64,000 bases of DNA from contig CP087990.1 of NCBI GenBank assembly GCA_021044545.1, forward strand, positions 744,001 through 808,000, given 5' to 3'. The position numbers were made by a program, and so were the translations under genes. Positions 8,385 to 15,077 of this stretch are shown piece after piece; the stretch's first letter is position 1, and every line of letters begins with the position of its first letter. The notes under the pieces are model-generated. The model saw only the letters and a program-made list of their open reading frames with translations. It did not search any database and was not told the origin of the DNA. Source of the DNA: Comamonadaceae bacterium M7527. GTDB lineage: Bacteria > Pseudomonadota > Gammaproteobacteria > Burkholderiales > Burkholderiaceae_C.

Positions 8385-8576
8385 ATGAACGTGAATCAGC
8401 AAAACACAAACGACGCCACGACGGCGCAGCGGTGCAACACGTGCAATGGCATTTTTGATACGGAATGCAGCCGGCAGCCGTTTGCGAATCGCGCCTGGTT
8501 GGCCACGGTTGACGAAAAATGCGCGGTGCTGGCCGAATGTTGCCAAAGCTGCGCCGACGAGGCGGGAGATGAGTAA
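8385..8576 (+). CDS. Small cysteine-rich protein
   Basis: The 63-residue protein starts at ATG 8385 behind a strong ribosome-binding site (GAAGGGGG). Its cysteines fall as CNTC, then C, C, and a CC-x2-C cluster, which suggests a small metal-binding (zinc) module. There is no signal peptide, unlike the four genes that follow. It overlaps the next gene by 8 bases (ATGAGTAA), so the two are probably coupled. No family recognised. Confidence 0.6.
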   Translation: MNVNQQNTNDATTAQRCNTCNGIFDTECSRQPFANRAWLATVDEKCAVLAECCQSCADEAGDE

Positions 8577-9164
8577 GCGCGCGGCCAAACACACAGCTGC
8601 GGCCATCGCCGCAGCCGTGGCGTTCATCGCCCCTAGCACCCACGCCCATACCGTGGGCTGCAACTGGGATCGAATCGAGCCCGCCGGGATGCGTTTCGAC
8701 GGCCTCAACAACACCACCCACCGCTACACAGGCGTCACCACCTACGGACAGAAAACCCCACACCCCTTACTGCGCGTAACGCCGGCGGCGATGTACGCAG
8801 GCGCACGGTCACCGCGCGTATTCGGGTGGTCAACCTGCGCGGACGCATCGGCTCACTTATGCGCTCGGGCACCGCGCCAGCGCTTGCCTTCAAAGGTTAT
8901 GGATACGCCCACACCTGGAGCGGCGCACCCGGCCACTGGCAACATGCAGGCAACGCCAGCATCAGCTGGGACGGCGCCGACTTACTGTGGGAGTGGGTGT
9001 TTACCGGAGGGCCAACCGCCACGGCGGGTGACCACGGCTTCACCCTAGACACCTGGTGGCTGATTGATTTTGGCAACGCGCAGGGCTTTGACTTGGCCCC
9101 ATCGGCCTACAACAAAACCCATACCTGGGCCAACACCATCAAGTACACCTGCTCGGTCAACTAG
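8569..9164 (+). CDS. Exported protein of unknown function, frameshifted
   Basis: The start ATG 8569 gives a signal peptide (MSKRAAKHTAAAIAAAVAFI, cleaved after a likely THA) and then HTVGCNWDRIEP. The frame breaks at the C4 run 8763-8766; one added C joins it to TARNAGGDVRRRTVTARIRVV and the tryptophan-rich C-terminal part ending KYTCSVN. The joined product is about 198 residues, with one cysteine near each end that could form a disulfide. No family recognised. It is the first of four adjacent genes for exported proteins. Confidence 0.6.
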
Positions 9165-9216
9165 GCCGGGTATTTCATCTTTTTTTACTTCGCTTTTAAC
9201 CTAAGGGAGCTTAACC

Positions 9217-9993
9217 ATGAAACACACCGTAACCCTCACCACCCTGGCCGCCGCTATGCTGGCCGCAGCCGTGCCATTGGCTGCGCAGGCGCAAACCTCG
9301 CAACTCACCATCTCGGTTGGACCCGAGCCGGCGATTGAACCTACCCTCACCTGCGGCACCCCCACTAACGGCACCTTGGTGCCGGTGGTCAAGAAAGGAA
9401 CCGCCGATGGAGCGCAGGACGGTGAACTTATCCGGTTCACCACCGACAACGAGATTGGTGCTAACGAAGCTCTGCAAAGTGCCGTCGAGGGCAACACCAC
9501 CGCTGGCACCAGGACGGCCCCATCCCAACCACAACTCACCGTCTCATGGACGCGTGGATCGTCCACAGCAACCAACAAATACATTCAAATCAAAGCCACG
9601 CTGCCTACAGACTTGCAGACTAAGTTAAACAGCACCATGTTAAGCGATGGGACGACTTTTACCTATGGCGCGATACCAACTGCCACTTCAAATGCACCGA
9701 GCACCGCCAACACCACAAGCCATGCGGTACTCACCGACCCAACCCAGAATTCAGCCAAGATGACTGTCCAACAGAAATACGAGAACGGCGTCATCACCCT
9801 ATCCATTGCACCATCAGGCACCGGCGACAACGCTTTTTTGCCTGCGTTGGCTGCCACCCCTCTGAGCCTTGATTTGACGCTGGTGGCAACAGATGGCCCT
9901 TACCGGTTAAAACCGCTTGCCGACGGGACCACTGCGAATATTTCATGGACATGCAGCACGGTTAACAAAACCACATACAACGCAGGCATCTAA
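9217..9993 (+). CDS. Exported Thr/Ser/Asn-rich protein of unknown function
   Basis: The 258-residue product has a signal peptide ending AAQAQ (about residues 1-26). The mature chain is rich in Thr, Ser, Asn and Ala and is probably beta-sheet. Only two cysteines are present, one near each end (LTCGTP and SWTCSTV), which would tie the chain ends together as in pilins and other Ig-like surface proteins. That fold is inference. A clear ribosome-binding site (AAGGGAG) precedes ATG 9217. It is the largest protein of the exported cassette and the best candidate for its main structural component. Confidence 0.65.
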   Translation: MKHTVTLTTLAAAMLAAAVPLAAQAQTSQLTISVGPEPAIEPTLTCGTPTNGTLVPVVKKGTADGAQDGELIRFTTDNEIGANEALQSAVEGNTTAGTRTAPSQPQLTVSWTRGSSTATNKYIQIKATLPTDLQTKLNSTMLSDGTTFTYGAIPTATSNAPSTANTTSHAVLTDPTQNSAKMTVQQKYENGVITLSIAPSGTGDNAFLPALAATPLSLDLTLVATDGPYRLKPLADGTTANISWTCSTVNKTTYNAGI

Positions 9994-10008
9994 CCCTTGG
10001 CGCGGTGT

Positions 10009-10389
10009 ATGAGCATGGTGCGGCACGCGGGTTGGCTGGTTGCGCTTGGCATGGCATGTACGACGGCCCAGGCACAGCTCTCGGTCACGCCCGGCCAGCT
10101 ACGCAGCAAACCGCCCGGCTTTCCGCTTACGGTTGAGGTGCAGCTGGTGCACACCAGCACCACGCCCACGCTTTACACCGTGTACGCCACCGAAGACGGC
10201 GAGCAAATCCCCATCCGCGTCACGCGGCTGCGCCAGTTTGTGATGAGCCGCAACGGCCAACGCCTACACCAAGCGGTGCAGTTCTTGGCCAACCACCAGC
10301 GCCAGCGCACGGTACAGGTGTGCGCCAAGGCACAAGAAAAAGGCAACCCGTTATCGGTAACGTTTTGCAGCGACGTGGTGGTGAAGTAG
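10009..10389 (+). CDS. Exported small protein of unknown function
   Basis: I take ATG 10009 (MSMVRHAGWLVALGMACTT) as start; a TTG at 9997 or ATG at 10015 are alternatives. A signal peptide ends in AQA, and the mature part has alternating hydrophobic residues (TVEVQLVHTSTTPTLYTVYA) and two cysteines near the end (VQVCAK, VTFCSD). The strand pattern and C-terminal disulfide are reminiscent of an Ig-like domain such as the N-domain of pilus chaperones, but no chaperone signature is firm. It begins 15 bases after the previous gene and is likely cotranscribed. Confidence 0.6.
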   Translation: MSMVRHAGWLVALGMACTTAQAQLSVTPGQLRSKPPGFPLTVEVQLVHTSTTPTLYTVYATEDGEQIPIRVTRLRQFVMSRNGQRLHQAVQFLANHQRQRTVQVCAKAQEKGNPLSVTFCSDVVVK

Positions 10390-10460
10390 CACCGTTGTTT
10401 AAACCAAAAAAAAATTTTTTCATTCACGCAGGAACTTTAGCCATGCAATTTATCCAATTT

Positions 10461-10509
10461 CGGCCAGCGGCCAGCGGCCAGCGGCCAGCGGCCAGCGGCC
10501 AGCGGCCAG
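10461..10509 (+). repeat. Seven tandem copies of the heptamer CGGCCAG
   Basis: Seven exact 7-bp units run directly into the ribosome-binding site (GGGAG) of the next gene. A short upstream frame opens at ATG 10443 and reads through the repeat. Because 7 is not a multiple of 3, copy-number change would shift that frame and also the promoter-to-RBS spacing. This is the layout of a contingency locus; variation itself has not been shown. Confidence 0.85.
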
Positions 10510-10522
10510 CGGGAGTCCAGCC

Positions 10523-10966
10523 ATGCGTAAGTGGTTGATGGCCGTCGGCCTAACCCTAGGCACCGCCTCGGCGCACGCCCAGCTTAGCCTAAGTATGCCC
10601 TACGGCTCAGCCGGCTACGGCACCGACAGCATCAGCGCCAACGGCGTGAACTGCTCCAACGCCATCAACGGCTCGGCGCAGTTTGAAACCGGTGTGCTCG
10701 CTACCCAGGCGCAGCCAACCAACACCAACGTGGGTAACACCAACAACGACACCCGCGCCGGCATTTACGCCCGCATCGTGGTGCCCATTAACCCACCCAA
10801 AACGCGCATTGACTGTAGCCGCTTGTATGAAATCACCCTACAGCGCCAGCAGCTTGAGCTGCAAGCCCTGCGCCAGCAGCTCGAAGACGAGCGCAAGCAA
10901 CGCAACCCCGACTTGTCGGAGTTCAGCTTGTCACAACTTGAAAAGCCAAGTAAGGAGGTTGAGTGA
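10523..10966 (+). CDS. Exported protein with C-terminal coiled coil
   Basis: The 147-residue product has a signal peptide (MRKWLMAVGLTLGTASAHA), a Gly/Ser/Asn-rich middle with two cysteines (VNCSNA, IDCSRL), and a heptad-rich C-terminal part from about residue 110 (LQRQQLELQALRQQLEDERK). The layout suggests a secreted oligomerising protein. No family recognised. The 7-bp repeat ends 13 bases before the start codon. Its stop overlaps the GTG start of the XRE-like gene, and AAGGAGG lies just before that start, so coupled translation is likely. Confidence 0.6.
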   Translation: MRKWLMAVGLTLGTASAHAQLSLSMPYGSAGYGTDSISANGVNCSNAINGSAQFETGVLATQAQPTNTNVGNTNNDTRAGIYARIVVPINPPKTRIDCSRLYEITLQRQQLELQALRQQLEDERKQRNPDLSEFSLSQLEKPSKEVE

Positions 10967-11381
10967 GTTACCCAAACAGAAGAGCGAATCTAAAACATTT
11001 GCTGATTCATCGCTTTGATGGAACGCAGCGCAGTTTGGCTGATGCCTCCGGTGTTTCGGCAAGCCAAATCAGCGCATGGCTTAGCGGGCGCACAAAAATC
11101 AGCTACGCATCGGCGTGACGCATGGAAAGCGCATTGAACCTAGATAAAGGTTACTTTGACTCAGACAGAAAGAAAAAAATACCACTGGATTGGAATTGCA
11201 TGCAAACTTTGATCTATCTGATTTGGTCGACGCATTAGCCAGCGGCTCGCCACCACAAAGAAAGGCAGTTCTTGCCGTGCTTGAGGCAATTGCGTACACA
11301 GAAGACCAGAAAGAATTGATGCCTGCCCTACGCAGCATTATTTTCTTTATACAACGCACGCGGGAATTTGAAAACACCTAA
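10963..11381 (+). pseudogene. XRE/Cro-type regulator, interrupted
   Basis: From GTG 10963 the product reads a helix-turn-helix (SLADASGVSASQISAWLSG) typical of XRE regulators. An in-frame TGA at 11116-11118 stops it after SYASA, yet the same frame continues with RMESALNLDKGYFDSD, as expected of an intact regulator. A second break lies in the A7 run 11173-11179; one added A leads to the C-terminal part ending RTREFENT at 11381. The restored protein would be about 139 residues. The frameshift looks like a base-calling error. The TGA (CGA to TGA) may be real, leaving the element without this regulator. Confidence 0.65.
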
Positions 11382-11388
11382 TGAATAA

Positions 11389-11856
11389 TCAAGCAACCAA
11401 CCCATTGCGGTAAACCGTTCTACCGTTATCCCTCATGGCCGTGAGCTTTTGGCACTTGAGGTTGTCCGGATCAAAAGACACATGCACCCAGCCCGAATCG
11501 GGCACGCCTGGCGTGTAAAACTCCAAAATCAACTGGGTGAATTTCAAGTGTTCAGCAATCCACTCAGCCAGTTCATGGTTCGGCAGGCCTGGAATTTCAA
11601 TGTCAGCCGCCATGCCCTTGCAATGCTCGCTGGTGGGTGAGCCGCCCACTTTGGCGTTCACCTCAACGCTTCGGTAACCAGAATTCACGTGCACGGCCAT
11701 TCCAAAGTGATCGCGCACGGGTTGCAGCACCTTTCCTGCAAGCTCGGTCATGCACGCCACAATCTCTGGGCTTGGCGTGTTGTCCAGCCCATGCCGCAGC
11801 GCGGTCTCGCTCTTGGTCATTTCCTCTAACGAAAAATTGCGTGTCAGCTTTGTCAT
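11389..11856 (-). CDS. Peptidase M15 endolysin-like protein
   Basis: The 155-residue product has the M15 zinc-peptidase pattern: SGYRS-x2-VN-x2-VGG, then TSEHCKGMAADIEI with the His and Asp metal ligands, and WVHVSFD with the last His. Phage members cleave peptidoglycan cross-links to release virions. There is no signal peptide, as expected for an endolysin delivered through a holin. Its ATG overlaps the holin stop by 4 bases (ATGA), so the lysis genes are translationally coupled. Confidence 0.88.
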   Translation of the reverse strand: MTKLTRNFSLEEMTKSETALRHGLDNTPSPEIVACMTELAGKVLQPVRDHFGMAVHVNSGYRSVEVNAKVGGSPTSEHCKGMAADIEIPGLPNHELAEWIAEHLKFTQLILEFYTPGVPDSGWVHVSFDPDNLKCQKLTAMRDNGRTVYRNGLVA

Positions 11857-12302
11857 TTGATCAACCCATGAAGTTTGGAATCCTTGGCGGCAGACCCGCT
11901 GCTGCTTCCGAAGTAATAAGACAGAATGATGGTCATCGCGCTGGACAGTGCGCCAAGCAAGTAAATCAAAATGTCCTTTTGCCCGGGCTGGACGTCAACG
12001 AACACCAGCACAGCAAACATGATGAACGTCATCACCACCGTGCCCATTGCCAGCACCGGCGCCACAATCTTGCTGATGAGCGGGGCATCGGCTGACGTGG
12101 CAACCTTGAACTCGCGCTCTCTCGCGCTGCCCCTGTCAGCCACCTCTGCCTCAAACAGTTTGGTCTCGTTGGCCATGGCCGCCAGCTCACCCTCACGCGC
12201 CATGCGCTCAAGTTGAATCTTGGCTTGGTCTTTGGCCTTCGGGTCTGGGATCAGCTTGTCAATCAGCTTGCCGCCCACGCTCAACAGTTCGTCGAGAATC
12301 AT
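11853..12302 (-). CDS. Phage holin, 3TM-type
   Basis: The 149-residue protein has an amphipathic N-terminal half (LIDKLIPDPKAKDQAKIQLERM, common in 3TM-type holins) and two to three hydrophobic segments from about residue 75 (ISKIVAPVLAMGTVVMTFIM, ILIYLLGALSSAMTIILSYY). It would form the inner-membrane hole that lets the M15 enzyme reach the wall. It overlaps both the upstream membrane protein and the downstream peptidase by ATGA. Confidence 0.82.
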   Translation of the reverse strand: MILDELLSVGGKLIDKLIPDPKAKDQAKIQLERMAREGELAAMANETKLFEAEVADRGSAREREFKVATSADAPLISKIVAPVLAMGTVVMTFIMFAVLVFVDVQPGQKDILIYLLGALSSAMTIILSYYFGSSSGSAAKDSKLHGLIK

Positions 12303-12535
12303 TTGGAACGCTCATTCATGATGCCAATCAACTCGAACAGCTGCTCGCTGATTTTGTCCAGCCGCTCCTCGATGCTAAGGCCCGTGTGCTTGATCTCTGC
12401 AATGGCACGTGAATTCTCATCAACGCGTTCGTTCAAAACGCCGTAGCCAAACAAGCCGCTTCCAATCGTCACAACAAGCGTGATGATGATGCTTAAGTTA
12501 ACGCGCCGGTCAAGGTGCCATTTGCCGTCTTCCAT
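12299..12535 (-). CDS. Small membrane protein of the lysis block
   Basis: The 78-residue product has one membrane segment (LSIIITLVVTIGSGLFGYGV, residues about 14-33) and a charged, probably coiled-coil C-terminal part. AAAGGGAG precedes ATG 12535. The position before the holin and the topology suggest a phage accessory lysis protein (antiholin or spanin-like), but no signature confirms either. Confidence 0.65.
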   Translation of the reverse strand: MEDGKWHLDRRVNLSIIITLVVTIGSGLFGYGVLNERVDENSRAIAEIKHTGLSIEERLDKISEQLFELIGIMNERSK

Positions 12536-12555
12536 TTCAAACTCCCTTTAAAAAA

Positions 12556-13032
12556 TCATTCGGTCAAAGTGATGTCAATCTTCAGCATGTCCAAGCCCTG
12601 TTCGGCTTGAATGAACGCATGGTCTGCGCCGTCGCTGAGCGCAAAAAACCCAATCTTCTCCCCGGCGGTGGCGCGGAATGTGAACGAGCGCAAAGGTTCA
12701 GTCTTCAAGCCGTCGCCATGGTGCACGCTGATGTAGGTGACCGAGTTGTCAATCTTCTTGAACGTCCCGTCATCTTGCAGCGCACCGAACCAAAACAAAA
12801 CCGGGGCAGACTTGCCAGCCGCCAGGTTTTCACCGGGGGACACGCGCACGCTGCCAGTGATGCTCACCGTGCCGGGCGTGTTGAACACAATCACGCCCTC
12901 GGCTTGGCTGTCTGCACTACCTGAAACAAGGTTCACGCTTCGGTCAACCGTCACGTCGCCCGTGCCACGCACCAATTCGCCAATCGGCATCGGTAGCCCC
13001 GTGCCGGGAGTCGCGTTGATGGTGTAGCGCAT
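12556..13032 (-). CDS. Putative phage structural or host-interaction protein
   Basis: I place the start at ATG 13032 (MRYTINATPGTGLPMP) because GAGGGGG lies 8 bases before it; an upstream ATG at 13068 lacks such a site. The 158-residue protein is probably all-beta, with many Thr/Ser/Gly and no cysteine, and looks like a small jelly-roll or spike domain. Its place just before the lysis genes is where tail-fibre or appendage genes sit in tailed phages. No firm family assignment. Confidence 0.6.
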   Translation of the reverse strand: MRYTINATPGTGLPMPIGELVRGTGDVTVDRSVNLVSGSADSQAEGVIVFNTPGTVSITGSVRVSPGENLAAGKSAPVLFWFGALQDDGTFKKIDNSVTYISVHHGDGLKTEPLRSFTFRATAGEKIGFFALSDGADHAFIQAEQGLDMLKIDITLTE

Positions 13033-13082
13033 GGCGCCAGCCCCCTCGCTTGTCGCCCGAAGATGCATGTTGGCAATGATCA

Positions 13083-13520
13083 GTGAATAAAGTAATTTTG
13101 GTGGGCAACTGCGGGCGCGACCCTGAGGTGCGTTACCTGCCCTCGGGGCAGGCCGTGGCCAACGTCAGCGTGGCCACCAGCAGCCGCCGCAAAGACCGCA
13201 CCAGCGGCGAGATGGTTGAGGAAACGCAGTGGCACCGCATCACGTTTTACGACCGGCTGGCTGAAATCGCGGGCGAGTACATCAAAAAAGGCCGCCCCAT
13301 TTACGTTGAGGGCCGTCTGAAGTACGGCAGCTACACCGACAAAACCACCGGCCAAGAACGCCACACGGTGGACATCATCGCAAGCGAACTGCAACTGCTG
13401 GGCGGGCGCGAAGGTGGGCAGCAAGCCGCCCAAGCCGCCCCGAGGGCAGCGCAACCGGCAGCGGCCAAACCGGCGGCCGGGAGCGGGTTTGAAGACTTGG
13501 ACGACGACATCCCGTTTTGA
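13083..13520 (+). CDS. ssb: Single-stranded DNA-binding protein
   Basis: The 145-residue SSB starts with GTG 13083 ([20 protein letters not shown]) and keeps the OB fold with [20 protein letters not shown] and [19 protein letters not shown] flexible Ala/Pro/Gly linker leads to the acidic tip DDDIPF that recruits partner proteins. It is the element's copy, not the chromosomal one, judging by its place beside the integrase. It protects single-stranded DNA in replication or recombination of the element. No phage recombinase lies next to it. Confidence 0.93.
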   Translation: MNKVILVGNCGRDPEVRYLPSGQAVANVSVATSSRRKDRTSGEMVEETQWHRITFYDRLAEIAGEYIKKGRPIYVEGRLKYGSYTDKTTGQERHTVDIIASELQLLGGREGGQQAAQAAPRAAQPAAAKPAAGSGFEDLDDDIPF

Positions 13521-13533
13521 TTGAGGGCCGGTC

Positions 13534-13755
13534 ATGGCAGAAGAAGAATTCATGCACCACGAGGAAATCGAGCAACTGTGCGGCTTTGTGCGCGCAAGCA
13601 AGCAAATTGCATGGCTTGCCGCAAATGGTTACCCCTACGTCTTGAACGCGTCTGGCCGCCCCATTGTGTCACGCATGTTCGTGCGACAACGGCTTGGCGT
13701 TGACATCGGGCGTGGGGCAGAATCAGATGAGCCCAACTTCGATTGTGTGAGATGA
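13534..13755 (+). CDS. DUF4224 domain protein
   Basis: The 73-residue protein matches the DUF4224 pattern often found just upstream of phage integrases: an N-terminal HHEEIEQLCGF, then QIAWLAANGYPYVLNASGRPIV. A winged-helix or excisionase-like role is plausible but unproven. Its stop overlaps the integrase ATG (ATGA), which ties expression of the two together. Confidence 0.8.
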   Translation: MAEEEFMHHEEIEQLCGFVRASKQIAWLAANGYPYVLNASGRPIVSRMFVRQRLGVDIGRGAESDEPNFDCVR

Positions 13756-14786
13756 AACCCAAGTCACCAGCGAACAAAGACCTGCCGCCCAACATGCTGC
13801 GCCGTGTTCGCGAAAGAAAAAACCAAACCGCAACCTATTTTTTTTACGTTGCGCGCGACGCATCAGGGCGCCGGCACGAGGTTTCGCTTGGAAAAGACTT
13901 GGCCGAAGCCAAGGTGAAGTGGGCCGAGCTTGAGCGACGTGCGCCGCCACGAGACGCACGCACGATCGGAGCCGCGATGGACCGCTATGAGCGCGAGGTG
14001 ATGCCGACCAAAGCACCAAGGACGCAGCGCGACAACCGGCTTGAAATGCGAGAGATTCGTCGTGCCTTTGGCCACATGGCGCTCGAGGCCATCAAGCCAA
14101 AACACATAGCCCAATACCGCGATAGGCGCTCGGCGAAAATCCGCGCCAACCGAGAGCTTGCGCTGCTGAGCCACGTGTTCAACATGGCACGCGAGTGGGG
14201 GTTGACCGACGCTGAAAACCCATGCCGAGGCGTCAAGCGCAACAAGCCAGGCGTGCGAGATTTTTACGCCAGCGACCAGGTGTGGGAAGCCGTCATGTCG
14301 TGCGCGCCGCAAGACCTGCGGTTTGCAATGGAACTTGCCCACCTGACCGGGCAGCGACCGGCTGATGTGCTGGCGATGCGATGGGCCGATGTGAGAGACG
14401 GCATGATTGACGTGCGCCAGGGCAAGACAAACAAACGTCTGCGCATCGTCATTGAAGGGAGGCTTGAGGCCCTGCTTGGCGAGATTCGGGCCACCATCCC
14501 AAGCCGACGCAATCAGCTTGCGCCGTGGGTGCTGACGTCAAGCAGCGGCAACAAGCTGACATCAACCATGATTCACTCGCGCATGAAAAAGGCCCGGGAG
14601 GCCGCAGCGTCCATGCACCCCGATTTGGCCGAGGACATCGCCCAGGTGCAATTCCGAGACGCCCGCCCCAAGGCAGCATCAGAACTCGACTTGGGCAGCG
14701 CACAAGCACTGCTGGGGCACGCCAATCCCGAGCTCACCAAGCGTGTCTACCAGCGGGCCGGGCAGGTCGTCAAACCTGCAAAATGA
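13752..14786 (+). CDS. int: Tyrosine-type site-specific integrase
   Basis: The 344-residue product (ATG 13752; a TTG three codons upstream is less likely) has an N-terminal arm-binding region, a core-binding domain and a C-terminal catalytic domain. Visible catalytic residues are the Arg in TGQRPADVLAMRW, a Lys in RQGKTNKRL, FRDARPKAAS in place of the usual HDLR box, the His in LLGHANPELT and the nucleophile Tyr in KRVYQR near residue 333. The Arg-for-His change in that box is seen in other phage integrases. It ends 86 bases from the tRNA-Lys 3' end, its inferred target. Confidence 0.93.
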   Translation: MKPKSPANKDLPPNMLRRVRERKNQTATYFFYVARDASGRRHEVSLGKDLAEAKVKWAELERRAPPRDARTIGAAMDRYEREVMPTKAPRTQRDNRLEMREIRRAFGHMALEAIKPKHIAQYRDRRSAKIRANRELALLSHVFNMAREWGLTDAENPCRGVKRNKPGVRDFYASDQVWEAVMSCAPQDLRFAMELAHLTGQRPADVLAMRWADVRDGMIDVRQGKTNKRLRIVIEGRLEALLGEIRATIPSRRNQLAPWVLTSSSGNKLTSTMIHSRMKKAREAAASMHPDLAEDIAQVQFRDARPKAASELDLGSAQALLGHANPELTKRVYQRAGQVVKPAK

Positions 14787-14792
14787 GGCCAA

Positions 14793-14825
14793 GTTGCGGA
14801 ACGGGTTGCGGAACAGTTGCGGAAC
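14793..14825. repeat. Three direct copies of GTTGCGGAAC
   Basis: Exact copies lie at 14793-14802, 14805-14814 and 14816-14825, between the integrase stop and the right attachment repeat. Starts are spaced 12 and 11 bases, about one helical turn, as expected for proteins bound side by side. With the two left-end copies they are candidate integrase arm sites. Confidence 0.7.
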
Positions 14826-14871
14826 AAAACGGCTAAGTTAGTAAGCACTCTCGCTGCACCCCTTGTGAAAA

Positions 14872-14916
14872 TGGTGGGTCGTGTAGGATTCGAACCTACG
14901 ACAAACGGATTAAAAG
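14872..14916. repeat. Right attachment repeat inside tRNA-Lys
   Basis: This 45-base stretch is identical to 6104-6148 and corresponds to the 3' half of the intact tRNA-Lys gene. The element's integration therefore restored a complete tRNA at this end. Confidence 0.92.
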
Positions 14917-14947
14917 TCCGCTGCTCTACCAACTGAGCTAACGACCC
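14872..14947 (-). tRNA. tRNA-Lys (anticodon TTT)
   Basis: Read on the minus strand from 14947, the 76-nt gene starts GGGTCGTTAGCTCAGTTGG, has anticodon loop CTTTTAA (anticodon TTT), T-loop GTTCGAATC, and an encoded CCA end at 14874-14872. Acceptor, D, anticodon and T stems all pair. It is the integration target of the neighbouring element. Confidence 0.97.
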
Positions 14948-15077
14948 ACGCTTAATGGGTTGGTTGCAGTGCGGTTACCGGGTAACCATTGCTGCGTCCT
15001 AAGCCTACTAGTATAGCGCGTTTTTGGCGATTTTTAAAGCTGCGCTCAAAAAAGTGAACTGATGTGCACACCTGTCG

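Larger units (their letters stand above)
6104..14916. mobile_element. Integrated element (reduced prophage or satellite) in tRNA-Lys
   Basis: The region is bounded by identical 45-bp copies of the tRNA-Lys 3' half (6104-6148 and 14872-14916). The intact tRNA lies at the right end and a tyrosine integrase ends 86 bases inside that boundary. Contents include integrase, DUF4224, SSB, holin, M15 peptidase, a broken XRE regulator and a cassette of exported proteins. I find no terminase, portal, capsid, tail-tube or replication initiator, so it is either a decayed prophage or a small element dependent on a helper. The left third has AT-richer sequence and carries cargo-like genes. Element type is inference; the borders and integrase are directly visible. 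Confidence 0.9.

Noticed and set aside
8569..11381. An inovirus (filamentous phage) coat-gene module
   Set aside because: Signal-peptide proteins and an SSB fit loosely, but there is no Zot-like ATPase or Rep, and the element has holin and endolysin genes that filamentous phages lack.
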